Source: Actinomycetes bacterium (GTDB lineage: Bacteria > Actinomycetota > Acidimicrobiia > Acidimicrobiales > Acidimicrobiaceae). From it: 64,000 nucleotides of DNA. Below, in pieces: positions 49,434-60,425 of this stretch; position 1 is the stretch's first letter, and every line of letters starts with the position of its first letter. The DNA lies in the NCBI GenBank assembly GCA_021850605.1, contig JAJZLQ010000046.1, positions 1-64,000 on the forward strand, written 5' to 3'. The notes beneath the pieces are model-generated. The model had not been told where the DNA came from, made no database searches, and saw only the letters and a list, made by a program, of their open reading frames with translations. The position numbers and the translations under genes are program-made.

Positions 49434-50876
49434 GTGTCCGTGACCCCGAGGAAGCCTTTGCCTAGATCCACGCCAAACCACGAGCGGAACCTGGCCCTGC
49501 TGGTGGCAGGCGCGTTTTTCATGGAGTTCCTGGACGGCACCATTCTCACCACTTCGATCCCGGTAATCGCCAGAAGCCTCGGAGTGGGCGCGGCCCGAGC
49601 CGGAATCACGATTACCGCCTACATGCTCGTGCTCGCGGTGCTCATCCCGCTATCGGGATGGATCGCCGAGCGATCCGGGACACGCCGGGTCTTCATCTCG
49701 GCAATTGCCGTATTCACCTTGGGATCCTTGGCCTGCGCACTGAGTGGAAGCCTCCTGGAGTTGACCGCCGCGCGAATTGCACAAGGGGTGGGAGGGGCGA
49801 TGATGGTCCCCGTCGGACGACTGGCGGTGCTGAACTCCACACCCAAGGAGCGTCTGGTCTCTGCGATCGCCTATCTGACCTGGCCGGCACTCACCGCGCC
49901 AGTCATCGCCCCACTGCTCGGTGGTGCGATCACGACTTATGCGTCGTGGCACTGGATCTTCATCATCAACATCCCCCTCGGTATCATTGCCCTCGTGGCA
50001 GCCTGGTTCCTGGTTCCCGCAACCGCGTCTCGCATCGGCAAACCTCTTGACTGGAGAGGCTTTGCACTGGTCGGTCTGGGTTTGGGCCTGCTCGCTTACG
50101 CGGCCTCGGCGGCCTCGGCGGCGCATGTCGACTGGAGAGCGGTTGCAGCCGAATCGCTTGCTGGTACAGCATTCACCGCGGGTGCCATCCTCCACCTAAG
50201 ACGAGCACTGAACCCACTACTGGAGTTCTCTCCGTTCGCGACGGAGTCGTTCCGTGTTGCGCACACCGCGGGAAGCGTTTTCAGGCTGACGGTGAGTGCA
50301 GTCCCCTTTCTCCTTCCACTCATGTTCGAGCTTGCCTTTCACTGGTCACCCATAAGGGCGGGCAGCTTGGTCCTGCTCTTGTATCTGGGCAATGTTGGTA
50401 TAAAGCCACTCACCACCCCCTTGCTCAGATGGTTCGGGTTCCGCCCGGTGATGCTTGCCGCGACTGCAAGTCTGGCTGTTTCGCTGTTGCTCTCGGCGGC
50501 CCTAACCTCACACACCCCCATACTGGCAATTGGCGTGCTGATGGTTTTCTCAGGCGCTGCCCGGTCAGTCGGCTTCACCGCCTACAACACCGTCGCTTTC
50601 GCCGACGTCGACCAGGCCGCCATGAACCGGGCCAACACGCTCGCCTCCACACTGCAGCAGCTCGCCGCCGGATTTGGCATCGCATTGGGCGCGGTCCTGC
50701 TCCAGGCCGCCCTAGGATTTCGATCTCTCGAGATCGGACTTGGTGCTACCTCGGCCGGAATCGACCCCTATCGCTTCAGCTTCCTCGCTCTGGCTGCGCT
50801 TTCCGTCCTCGCGGCACTTGGAGCCGCACGCGCCTCCTCCGATATAGGTTTGGCCGCGCGCCCTCAACGCGCCTAG
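49434..50876 (+). CDS. MFS transporter (DHA2/EmrB-QacA-like)
   Basis: 'FMEFLDGTILTTSIPVIARSLG', 'LVLAVLIPLSGWIAERSGTRRVF', 'IAQGVGGAMMVPVGRL'; multiple TM segments. Confidence 0.93.
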   Translation: MSVTPRKPLPRSTPNHERNLALLVAGAFFMEFLDGTILTTSIPVIARSLGVGAARAGITITAYMLVLAVLIPLSGWIAERSGTRRVFISAIAVFTLGSLACALSGSLLELTAARIAQGVGGAMMVPVGRLAVLNSTPKERLVSAIAYLTWPALTAPVIAPLLGGAITTYASWHWIFIINIPLGIIALVAAWFLVPATASRIGKPLDWRGFALVGLGLGLLAYAASAASAAHVDWRAVAAESLAGTAFTAGAILHLRRALNPLLEFSPFATESFRVAHTAGSVFRLTVSAVPFLLPLMFELAFHWSPIRAGSLVLLLYLGNVGIKPLTTPLLRWFGFRPVMLAATASLAVSLLLSAALTSHTPILAIGVLMVFSGAARSVGFTAYNTVAFADVDQAAMNRANTLASTLQQLAAGFGIALGAVLLQAALGFRSLEIGLGATSAGIDPYRFSFLALAALSVLAALGAARASSDIGLAARPQRA

Positions 50877-50880
50877 GGGG

Positions 50881-50899
50881 AGCCGCGGTTTTCGCGGCT
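50881..50899 (+). terminator. Hairpin after MFS gene
   Basis: AGCCGCG-GTTTT-CGCGGCT, 7-bp stem, 4 nt after the TAG stop. Confidence 0.5.
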
Positions 50900-50911
50900 A
50901 ACGTTCCCGAG

Positions 50912-51397
50912 ATGATCGGCCTTTGGCGGAGAACTGGAATGCTCGCGGCATTGGCCTTGGCCGCTGCCTCAGGCCTTGCGGGATGCACGACCAAGCGCCT
51001 GCCGACGACGCCGTCCACTTCGCCGGAGCCGAGAACCGCGAAGGAACTCCTTGCCGTCGCATCCATCTTCAACCGGGACTTCGCCGCCAACAACGTCGGG
51101 CCGGTCTATGCCCGGTGGGATCGACGCAGCCGAAACACCATAAGTGAAGCCGACTACGTGCTACGTCATCGCGAGTGCCCGTCACACCCGGGAACACCGG
51201 TAACCGAGAGTGCGGCACCTTCGGCTGGTGGTTGGTGGGAGGTACACTATTCCGTCGACGGTGTTCAGCTAACGGATTATTGGATCTACCAGGCTGGGGG
51301 CTGGCGTTTTGACCTGGTTCGCTCCAACCCAGATGCCGTGACTCTGTACAAACTGTCGACGGCGGCGTACATGCGGGCCGGTGGATGCGCAAGGTAG
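50912..51397 (+). CDS. Putative lipoprotein
   Basis: 'MIGLWRRTGMLAALALAAASGLAGC' lipobox; short ORF. Confidence 0.6.
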   Translation: MIGLWRRTGMLAALALAAASGLAGCTTKRLPTTPSTSPEPRTAKELLAVASIFNRDFAANNVGPVYARWDRRSRNTISEADYVLRHRECPSHPGTPVTESAAPSAGGWWEVHYSVDGVQLTDYWIYQAGGWRFDLVRSNPDAVTLYKLSTAAYMRAGGCAR

Positions 51398-51480
51398 GCG
51401 CTACCTGGATCCACCTTCCAGGCGTCTCTTGAACCTAGTGGTCCACCTTGCGCCCGGGGCTGGCGTCGGAAAGCGCCCGT

Positions 51481-52110
51481 TCATGACCGATACCACGTCT
51501 TGAGGCCAAGGAAGGCTCCGAAGGCCACAAATCCGACGCCGGAGAGGCCGTCGATGGCGCGCCGCGCCTTCTCGTCAATACGGCGCCGCATCGCGGATAC
51601 AGCGGCGGAAAGGACCGAAAACCATGCGAGCGATCCCAATCCCACGCCCAGAACCAGCAGGGCCGCACCGTCGGCGCCTTTGGTGAGGGTCGCCGACGAG
51701 GTGGCGGTGAATAGAGCCGCCCAGGAGGCGATGGTCATCGGATTCGATGCCGTGGCCACGACCGCGGTCGCAAAGGCGCGAACTGGGGAAGCAATCTCCC
51801 CATCACTCTCCATGCCGGCTCGAATTCGCATCGCCGACCACAGCGTCCTGACGCCCAGGCCGACCAGCACGGCGGCCCCCAGGAAACCAAGGGCCAGCCG
51901 CAACCGGGGTTCGGCTCGAAGCACGCCGGCTCCTCCGACTACGCCCATCGCCGCGTAGGACATGTCTATCAGTGCGGCGCCTGCGCCAATGGAGACCCCC
52001 ACCACGAAGCGCCCGCGCAGCACACTGCGCATGCAGAGCAGCCAGATCGGCCCGACCTGGGCACCTACCAGAAACCCCGAGCCAACTCCTGCAATGAACG
52101 CAGCGAACAC
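51481..52110 (-). CDS. LysE-family translocator
   Basis: 'GVGSGFLVGAQVGPIWLLCMRSVLRGRFVVGVSIGAGAALIDMSYAAMG', 'ATASNPMTIASWAALF'. Confidence 0.88.
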   Translation of the reverse strand: MFAAFIAGVGSGFLVGAQVGPIWLLCMRSVLRGRFVVGVSIGAGAALIDMSYAAMGVVGGAGVLRAEPRLRLALGFLGAAVLVGLGVRTLWSAMRIRAGMESDGEIASPVRAFATAVVATASNPMTIASWAALFTATSSATLTKGADGAALLVLGVGLGSLAWFSVLSAAVSAMRRRIDEKARRAIDGLSGVGFVAFGAFLGLKTWYRS

Positions 52111-52423
52111 GCCCTAAAAGCTAGGCGCTGACCGGGGCCCTGTTGGTTGTGGCCAGGCCCGGGCATCCGTTCGGTCAGTTCCTCAAAAGGTGAGGGAGTT
52201 GGCTTGTAACAAGCCCCTCAAGCAGGCACCGCAAGTTGAGCGCGTTCGGCTCGAAGTTGGACGACCATCCCCCACACCACGCCAGACGTACTGGGTTGCT
52301 CGGGAAGATTTTATCTCGTTCCACACCCGGAGAAGCTATCGGCTCTCCTGTCGCCGCCTCTCTGGGGCGTGCCCGGTCCTGGCGGTCACGACTTGGACCC
52401 CGCTAAAAGCTGAAGAGCGAGAA

Positions 52424-52455
52424 AACCGCCCATCCAGCTTTGCCGGAGGGCGGTT
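52424..52455 (-). terminator. Rho-independent-like terminator downstream of tRNA-Ala
   Basis: AACCGCCC / GGGCGGTT arms; on the minus strand the stem ends GGGCGGTTTTC. Confidence 0.6.
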
Positions 52456-52509
52456 CAAAGGCTGATCCCGGGGGCATCGCCAAGGTGCAGGGTTCTCATA
52501 CGGATACTT

Positions 52510-52585
52510 TGGTGGAGATGAGGGGACTCGAACCCCTGACCCCCTGCGTGCAAAGCAGGTGCTCTTCCAGCTGAGCTACATCCCC
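52510..52585 (-). tRNA. tRNA-Ala (anticodon TGC), CCA encoded
   Basis: Reverse strand GGGGATGTAGCTCAGCTGGAAGAGCACCTGCTTTGCACGCAGGGGGTCAGGGGTTCGAGTCCCCTCATCTCCACCA. Confidence 0.96.
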
Positions 52586-52598
52586 GGGACGTGCGGAG

Positions 52599-52672
52599 TG
52601 GGGCTAGCTGGAATCGAACCAGCGACCTCAGCATTATCAGTGCTGCGCTCTAACCGGCTGAGCTATAGCCCC
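52599..52672 (-). tRNA. tRNA-Ile (anticodon GAT), CCA not encoded
   Basis: Reverse strand GGGGCTATAGCTCAGCCGGTTAGAGCGCAGCACTGATAATGCTGAGGTCGCTGGTTCGATTCCAGCTAGCCCCA. Confidence 0.96.
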
Positions 52673-52705
52673 GGAGCCACATGAACAACCTAATATGACG
52701 GCCGT

Positions 52706-53197
52706 TCACTTGCTGTCGTCGACAACTCCTATGGATATCCCATTGCCCATCTCGGAGGCAAGGTTATAGATTGCCGCCGCCAAATAGGTAAGGACCGTCA
52801 TTACGACGACCCACGCTATGCCGAGGCCCAACTGAATCACGAGCACCTGGGTCAGCCCAAGCTGGTAGTTGGTTGAGCCCACCAGTTGATCGATCAGGTG
52901 ATTCGCCTTGGAGATGAAGCCCATTGATCCCAGCACGCCCCAGGCCACAATGGTGGCCACAAGACCTGCGGCGACCAGGCCGGTGTAGAAGATCGTGCAG
53001 ACCCGTGCGACCGAAGCCAACGATACGTGCTGGATTCGAAGTTTGTGAACCGGGCGCGCACTTCGCTTCCCAGCCGCCGACTTCTTCCGTTCCTTGGCGG
53101 CCGTACCGCTGGTGTTACGCGCCACCTTTGCCGTCACCATAGCGCCAGGGAAGAACCTTTCAATCGCGGGTAAGCAGGTGCTCACCTGGATACGCAA
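52706..53197 (-). CDS. DUF3566-family transmembrane protein downstream of gyrA (start uncertain; 53140 also possible)
   Basis: 'HVSLASVARVCTIFYTGLVAAGLVATIVAWGVLGSMGFI...LASEMGNGISIGV'; conserved actinobacterial position. Confidence 0.85.
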   Translation of the reverse strand: MRIQVSTCLPAIERFFPGAMVTAKVARNTSGTAAKERKKSAAGKRSARPVHKLRIQHVSLASVARVCTIFYTGLVAAGLVATIVAWGVLGSMGFISKANHLIDQLVGSTNYQLGLTQVLVIQLGLGIAWVVVMTVLTYLAAAIYNLASEMGNGISIGVVDDSK

Positions 53198-53213
53198 ATC
53201 CTAGCACGCGGCC

Positions 53214-55673
53214 TCAGATTTCTTCCTGCACAACCGGCGTGACCGAACTGACCTCGTGTTCGTCGTGAAGGTCGATTATCTTCACGCCGGTTGCATCACG
53301 CCCCTGCACCGCAACCGAGCCAACCGTGGTGCGAATAGTCGTGCCGCCGTCGGCCACAACTATCACCTCATCCTGCTGAGACACCGCAAAGGCGCTGACC
53401 AGAACCCCCTTGGAGTTGGTGAGTCGAATAGCACGTACGCCCATCCCGCCGCGCTGTTGCACCGAGAAACGGTCCACCTTGGTCCGCTTGGCATAGCCGG
53501 CGCTGGTTACCATCAGGACTTCCGAGTGCGTGCCGGTCTCGATCGCGGCGACAACGCGGTCGCCCGTCTTGAGTTTGATGGCGCGTACTCCCGAAGCGGA
53601 GCGACCCATCGGACGCACCTCGGACTCCGTGAAACGAATGCCCATTCCCTTGCGCGTGAGTACCAGAAGGTCGCTCGACGCGGGAACTACAAGCACCTTG
53701 ACCAGCTCATCCCCTTCCCTCAACGCCAAGGCGATCAAGCCGTCACGACGGGACTTGTCGTATTCCTCGAGGAGGGTCTTCTTCACCAGGCCCTGCCGAG
53801 TAAAGAAGACGAGATACGAATCGGGGAAATAAGCCTTGGTATCGATGACCGTCGCAATCTGTTCGTCCGCGTCGAGGGAAAGTACGTTCACCAGGGCCAT
53901 ACCGCGGGCAGTGCGCTCCCGCACCCCGAGTTCGTGAGCCTTGATCCGATAGACACGCCCCTTGTTTGAGAAGAACAGCAGGTAGCTGTGGGAAGTGGTG
54001 TACAGAACCTCCGACACCACGTCCTCCTCCTTGATCTTGGCACCCTGAACACCCTTCCCACCCCTCTGCTGGGTACGGAAGACGTCCAGGCTCATGGCCT
54101 TGATGTAACCGGACTTGGTGAGGATTACCACCCGCGGCTCATCGTCGATGAGGTCCTCGTCACTGAAGTCGCCCGGGTCCGACGTTATCGCCGTCCGGCG
54201 GGGGTTCTTGAACTCGTCTCTCACCGCCGCCAGCTCGTCCTTCACCACCCCGTTCAAAACTTCTGGGTTGGCAAGCATTTCCTCCAGGAAGGCGATGGTC
54301 TCCCTGAGACTGGCCATCTCCTCCTCGAGTTCATGGCGCCCAAGACGGGTGAGGCGCCCGAGCGTCATGTCGAGGATGTGGTTTGCCTGGACCTCGGTGA
54401 ACGAGAAGGGCTCTGCCATCAAGCCAGCACGAGCCGCGGGGCGGTCGTCGGAAGAGCGGATAAGGGAGATGACGGCATCGAGTTGGTCTATGCAGCGCAG
54501 AAGGCCCTCAACGATGTGTGCCCGGGCCCTTGCCTTGGCCAGACGGAACTCGCTTCGGCGCCGAACCACCTCGACCTGATGCCTCACGTAAGCGGTGAGG
54601 GCCTGCGACAGATTGAGCGTACGTGGAACTCCGTCCACGAGCGCGATGATGTTGACGCCGAAACGGCTCTCCATGGGCGTGAGTTTGAACAAGTTGTTCA
54701 ATACCACATTCGGGTTGGCGTCACGCTTCAGCTCGATCACCAGACGATTGACACGTCCTGCGGAGTCGTTCTGCACCTCCCGAATTCCCTCTAGATCATG
54801 GTTGTTGACGAGCTCGGCGACCTTTCGCTCGATCTGCTCCACCGAAGTTTGATAAGGGAGTTCGGTGACCACTATCCGGTGACCACCGCTGCGAGCCTCC
54901 ACGATCTCGGCGTTGGCACGGATGCGTATCGATCCCTTGCCAGTCCTATAGGCGTCCACGATCCCGCCACGTCCAAGAATCTTGGCTCCGGTCGGAAAGT
55001 CCGGGCCCTTCACGAACTCCATTAGCTCGTCCGGCGTCGCTTCGGGATGGTCGATCAAGTGGATAGCCGCATTCACCACCTCCTCGAGGTTGTGGGGCGG
55101 GATGTTGGTCGCCATTCCAACCGCGATGCCCTGCGAGCCGTTCACCAGGAGATTAGGGAAGCGCGAAGGCAGTACGGTCGGCTCCTGCTCGGTTCCGTCG
55201 TAGTTGCCCGTGAAGTCGACCGTGTCCTCGTCGATCCCCGCCATCAGCTGGAGTGAAATCGTGCTTAGGCGGCACTCCGTGTAGCGTGCGGCTGCCGGCC
55301 CTGTCTCGGGATCAGGGGAACCAAAGTTGCCGTGGCCATCGATCAGCAAATGCCTGAGGGAGAAATCCTGGGCCATTCGGACCAGAGCTTCATAGATGGC
55401 TGCGTCGCCGTGCGGGTGAAATTTGCCCATCACGTCTCCAACCACCTTGGAGCACTTGACGTGCGGGCGGTCAGGGCGAAGTCCTTCGGCGAACATGGAG
55501 TAAAGGATGCGCCGGTGCACCGGCTTCAATCCGTCTCTGGCGTCAGGAAGTGCGCGCGAAACGATGACCGACATCGAGTACTCGAGGAAGGATCGCTCCA
55601 TCTCCTCCTGTATCTCGATTGGCTCGACGGAGCCTTGAAATAGGTCTCCCGAGTCTGGGGGTTGGGGGCTCAA
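53214..55673 (-). CDS. gyrA: DNA gyrase subunit A
   Basis: 'SMSVIVSRALPDARDGLKPVHRRILYSM', 'PHGDAAIYEALVRMAQ', 'AARYTECRLS'. Confidence 0.98.
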   Translation of the reverse strand: MSPQPPDSGDLFQGSVEPIEIQEEMERSFLEYSMSVIVSRALPDARDGLKPVHRRILYSMFAEGLRPDRPHVKCSKVVGDVMGKFHPHGDAAIYEALVRMAQDFSLRHLLIDGHGNFGSPDPETGPAAARYTECRLSTISLQLMAGIDEDTVDFTGNYDGTEQEPTVLPSRFPNLLVNGSQGIAVGMATNIPPHNLEEVVNAAIHLIDHPEATPDELMEFVKGPDFPTGAKILGRGGIVDAYRTGKGSIRIRANAEIVEARSGGHRIVVTELPYQTSVEQIERKVAELVNNHDLEGIREVQNDSAGRVNRLVIELKRDANPNVVLNNLFKLTPMESRFGVNIIALVDGVPRTLNLSQALTAYVRHQVEVVRRRSEFRLAKARARAHIVEGLLRCIDQLDAVISLIRSSDDRPAARAGLMAEPFSFTEVQANHILDMTLGRLTRLGRHELEEEMASLRETIAFLEEMLANPEVLNGVVKDELAAVRDEFKNPRRTAITSDPGDFSDEDLIDDEPRVVILTKSGYIKAMSLDVFRTQQRGGKGVQGAKIKEEDVVSEVLYTTSHSYLLFFSNKGRVYRIKAHELGVRERTARGMALVNVLSLDADEQIATVIDTKAYFPDSYLVFFTRQGLVKKTLLEEYDKSRRDGLIALALREGDELVKVLVVPASSDLLVLTRKGMGIRFTESEVRPMGRSASGVRAIKLKTGDRVVAAIETGTHSEVLMVTSAGYAKRTKVDRFSVQQRGGMGVRAIRLTNSKGVLVSAFAVSQQDEVIVVADGGTTIRTTVGSVAVQGRDATGVKIIDLHDEHEVSSVTPVVQEEI

Positions 55674-55688
55674 AACTCTCTCCTGTTA

Positions 55689-57632
<1,944 letters not shown>

Positions 57633-57642
57633 CTACCCACCG

Positions 57643-57990
57643 TCATCTACGCCTGGTGGCGCTTTTCACCTCGGCCCCAATGTCGCTGAAGCCGAAACCC
57701 ATTTTCCTAAGCTCTCCGAGAATCCTCCCGGAGGCCATTGTCACTGCGGCCCGCGCCGCCGGCGTGGCAGCCGCCACCTTAAGGCGCTCGCCATCGATCC
57801 GAAGAGGCCAAGTAACGCTCGCCAAGGACTCCCCGGCAATCGATCCCCAGGCCTGACGTATCCTCTCCAGCTCCAGGCTCCCGTCCTTATCAAGGAACTT
57901 GGCCAGGATCCGAAGCGAATGGTCGATCCCATGCAGCTCGGGTGACTCGAACCCGAGCCGGGAGTACCTCACTGGAGGGCTCCCTCGCAT
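57643..57990 (-). CDS. DUF721 (DciA-like) protein
   Basis: 'IRQAWGSIAGESLASVTWPLRIDGERLKVAAATPAARAAV'; overlaps recF end, between recF and gyrB. Confidence 0.8.
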   Translation of the reverse strand: MRGSPPVRYSRLGFESPELHGIDHSLRILAKFLDKDGSLELERIRQAWGSIAGESLASVTWPLRIDGERLKVAAATPAARAAVTMASGRILGELRKMGFGFSDIGAEVKSATRRR

Positions 57991-59039
57991 ACCTCTAACT
58001 TCAGCTTCACCCGCTCATCCAGACGATCACCGATGCTGGTCGTGACCAACACTTGCGCGGCCCTGGACGTCTCGAGCACCTTGTCGCTACGGCTCCGATC
58101 CAACTCAGAGAAGACGTCGTCCAAGAGAACGATCGGGTCCTCTCCGATTCGATCCCGCACCATCTCGTGCAATCCCATCTTCAAGGAGAAGGCGAGGGTG
58201 CGCTGTTCGCCCTGGGAGGCTTCGTAGCGAGCATCGAGGCCATTCAGGTTGAAGGCTACGTCGTCTCGATGAGGACCTACAGAGGTTGCTCCCCTCCTCA
58301 GATCCTCGCCGCGGCTACGAGTCATGGCCTCTCGCAAATTTTGTCCCCAGGTGGAGCTATAGGACAACGAAATGGTGTCGTTCTTTCCCGATATTCCAGC
58401 ATACAGGTGGGACAGCACCGGCTCTATCCGAGAAAGCAGGCTCCAGCGCATCCTTGCCAACCTTTCTCCCGCTTCGGCAAGTTGCTCGTCGAAGACATCG
58501 AGCATCTCTGTAAGAGAAGAGGAGTTGGTTGCAGAGATCTGGCGTAGAACCGAGTTGCGGTGACGCAGGAGGGTGTCGTAATTTTCCACGGCCTCGGCCG
58601 CGCGCGGACCAAGAACTGTAAGCGCGCTGTCGACGAAGTCGCGCCGCTCAGACGGAGGACCAGCGATTATATCGATGTCGCGCGGCGTGAATATCGTCAA
58701 GGGGGCGAGCCTCGCCACTTCGCCGCGTGCCGCGGCGTTGTGATTCAACTGCAAGGCGTCCGAGGTCCCGCTCCTTACCGCCAACTCCACGAGCACCTGC
58801 CTGCCGGCCACCGCCAGCCCGATTCTCACCACGGCCTGATCGCAACCCTTGCGGACCATGGAATCCTTGCGTGCGTTGCGGAATGAGCGACCCGAGAGCG
58901 CGTAGCTGATCGCCTCGATGATGCTTGACTTACCCTGCCCGTTAGATCCGGTGATCGCGGTAACGCCAAGCTGAGCCGGCTCGAGGCGCATCGAGGCGAT
59001 GTTCCGGAAGTCTGTAATATGCACGAACTCCGCGTACAA
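57969..59039 (-). CDS. recF: DNA replication and repair protein RecF
   Basis: 'HITDFRNIASMRLEP', 'ITGSNGQGKSSIIEAISYALSGRSFR', 'ASQGEQRTLAFSLKMG', 'PIVLLDDVFSELDRSR'. Confidence 0.96.
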   Translation of the reverse strand: MYAEFVHITDFRNIASMRLEPAQLGVTAITGSNGQGKSSIIEAISYALSGRSFRNARKDSMVRKGCDQAVVRIGLAVAGRQVLVELAVRSGTSDALQLNHNAAARGEVARLAPLTIFTPRDIDIIAGPPSERRDFVDSALTVLGPRAAEAVENYDTLLRHRNSVLRQISATNSSSLTEMLDVFDEQLAEAGERLARMRWSLLSRIEPVLSHLYAGISGKNDTISLSYSSTWGQNLREAMTRSRGEDLRRGATSVGPHRDDVAFNLNGLDARYEASQGEQRTLAFSLKMGLHEMVRDRIGEDPIVLLDDVFSELDRSRSDKVLETSRAAQVLVTTSIGDRLDERVKLKLEVCEGALQ

Positions 59040-59092
59040 CGCTTACCGCCTCACCAGCGGCTCGAAATATCCCGACGGCGCCTGTCTCCGCA

Positions 59093-60193
59093 CTACTGGC
59101 GAATTGGCATGAGCAAGTAGGTGAGATCCGAGTTGTCTGCGTTGGAAATCTTCACCGCCTTGTTGGAGGCGGTCATCTCCATTGCCACATAGTCACTTGT
59201 CACTGCGTCAGCGCCCTCATTTAACAGCTCTGGATCGAACGCCAACCCTATGTCCTCACCAACGTAGGTGACGTCAAGTTCTTCACGGGCGGTGCCAACC
59301 TGCGGTATGTGAACGCTCATGACCATGGAGGTCTCGGTAATTTCCATCTTCAGGTTGGTGAGGTCGCGATTCTCCCGTGCCATGCGGCGCAAGCGTCTCA
59401 ACGCCTCCATCATCTCCCGCTTCGGAGCGACCATGCGGTTCGGATAGCTGGGCTGCAGGATCTGGCGATAGTCGCGATACTTCTCCTCGATGAGCCTGGT
59501 CACCAAAAGGGTGTCGCCGACCTCGAAAGAAGCTTCTTTCGACGAGATGGTCACCTTGAGCTCGTCCTGGGCGGACTTGGAGCCCAGCATTCTTTCCAAC
59601 TCGGAAAGAGAGCGTGCGGGAACGATTACCTCGCTATCGCCGCCCAGGAGGTTGAGGCCGGCAATATCGCGGATCGCCATGCGAACTCCGTCCGTGGCAA
59701 CCAGGCGTAGGCCGGAGTCAGTGGCGGCGAATAGAACTCCGGTGTAGACGAAGTCGCGTGCGTCGCTCTTGGCCGAGGCACGAATCACCTGAGAGAGCGC
59801 GTCGCGCAGGTCAGATGGCTTCACCGTCACCGGCTCGGACTCGGACTGCGCTGTGTACGGGGGGTTGTAGTCGTTGATCAGGTTTACCGACATCTCAGCT
59901 CTTTGCGAGCGCATCGCCATGTTGATGTCATCGCCCTCGATCTCCACGACCCCTTCACCAAGTGAGCGGATGAGGTCTGAAGTGAGCGGAGACGGCACCA
60001 CACAGTGCCCGTCCTCTATGCCAAACACCTCCACCCGCACTTCGATGAGAATGTCGGTCTCGTGTCCTGAAACGACCAGAGAGTCGCCGGTCAGGTCCAG
60101 GTGAACCCCGGAACCGAAGGATTTACTCTCCAACGCCCTGCCGGCAGTAGCGATGCTCTCGGCGAGGAGGTCCCTTTCACAGCTGAACCGCAA
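59093..60193 (-). CDS. dnaN: DNA polymerase III beta sliding clamp
   Basis: 'MRFSCERDLLAESIATAGRAL...', C-terminal 'SDLTYLLMPIRQ'; between recF and dnaA. Confidence 0.97.
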   Translation of the reverse strand: MRFSCERDLLAESIATAGRALESKSFGSGVHLDLTGDSLVVSGHETDILIEVRVEVFGIEDGHCVVPSPLTSDLIRSLGEGVVEIEGDDINMAMRSQRAEMSVNLINDYNPPYTAQSESEPVTVKPSDLRDALSQVIRASAKSDARDFVYTGVLFAATDSGLRLVATDGVRMAIRDIAGLNLLGGDSEVIVPARSLSELERMLGSKSAQDELKVTISSKEASFEVGDTLLVTRLIEEKYRDYRQILQPSYPNRMVAPKREMMEALRRLRRMARENRDLTNLKMEITETSMVMSVHIPQVGTAREELDVTYVGEDIGLAFDPELLNEGADAVTSDYVAMEMTASNKAVKISNADNSDLTYLLMPIRQ

Positions 60194-60425
60194 CTAACAA
60201 CTCCTTATTCATTGTTTATATGTGGTTGTAGTAATAGTCCTGTGGAATGTGTACAACCCCATCTTTCCCCAGGTGAAAGCGGATTAGTTGACACTCGGTA
60301 TTCCACACAGCGCAACACCTCTGTGGATTCCACATCGGCAGCGCCCGCGAGTTTGCCCGTTGTTGGCCTAGTTTTCAACACTTGTTCACAGGAGCTGGCA
60401 TAGTTATCCACATAGTTATTCACAG
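60194..60425. promoter_or_regulatory. Candidate oriC / DnaA-box cluster between dnaA and dnaN
   Basis: TTATCCACA (60404-60412), TTATTCACA (60416-60424), TTGTTCACA (60382-60390), weaker TATTCCACA (60299-60307), reverse TGTGGATTC (60322-60330); AT-rich stretch around 60203-60236. Confidence 0.75.

Noticed and set aside
52190-52590. Plus-strand ORF upstream of tRNA-Ala and the 'EMRGLEPLTPCVQSRCSS' reading
   Set aside because: The latter is antisense tRNA-Ala; the former has no recognisable motif.
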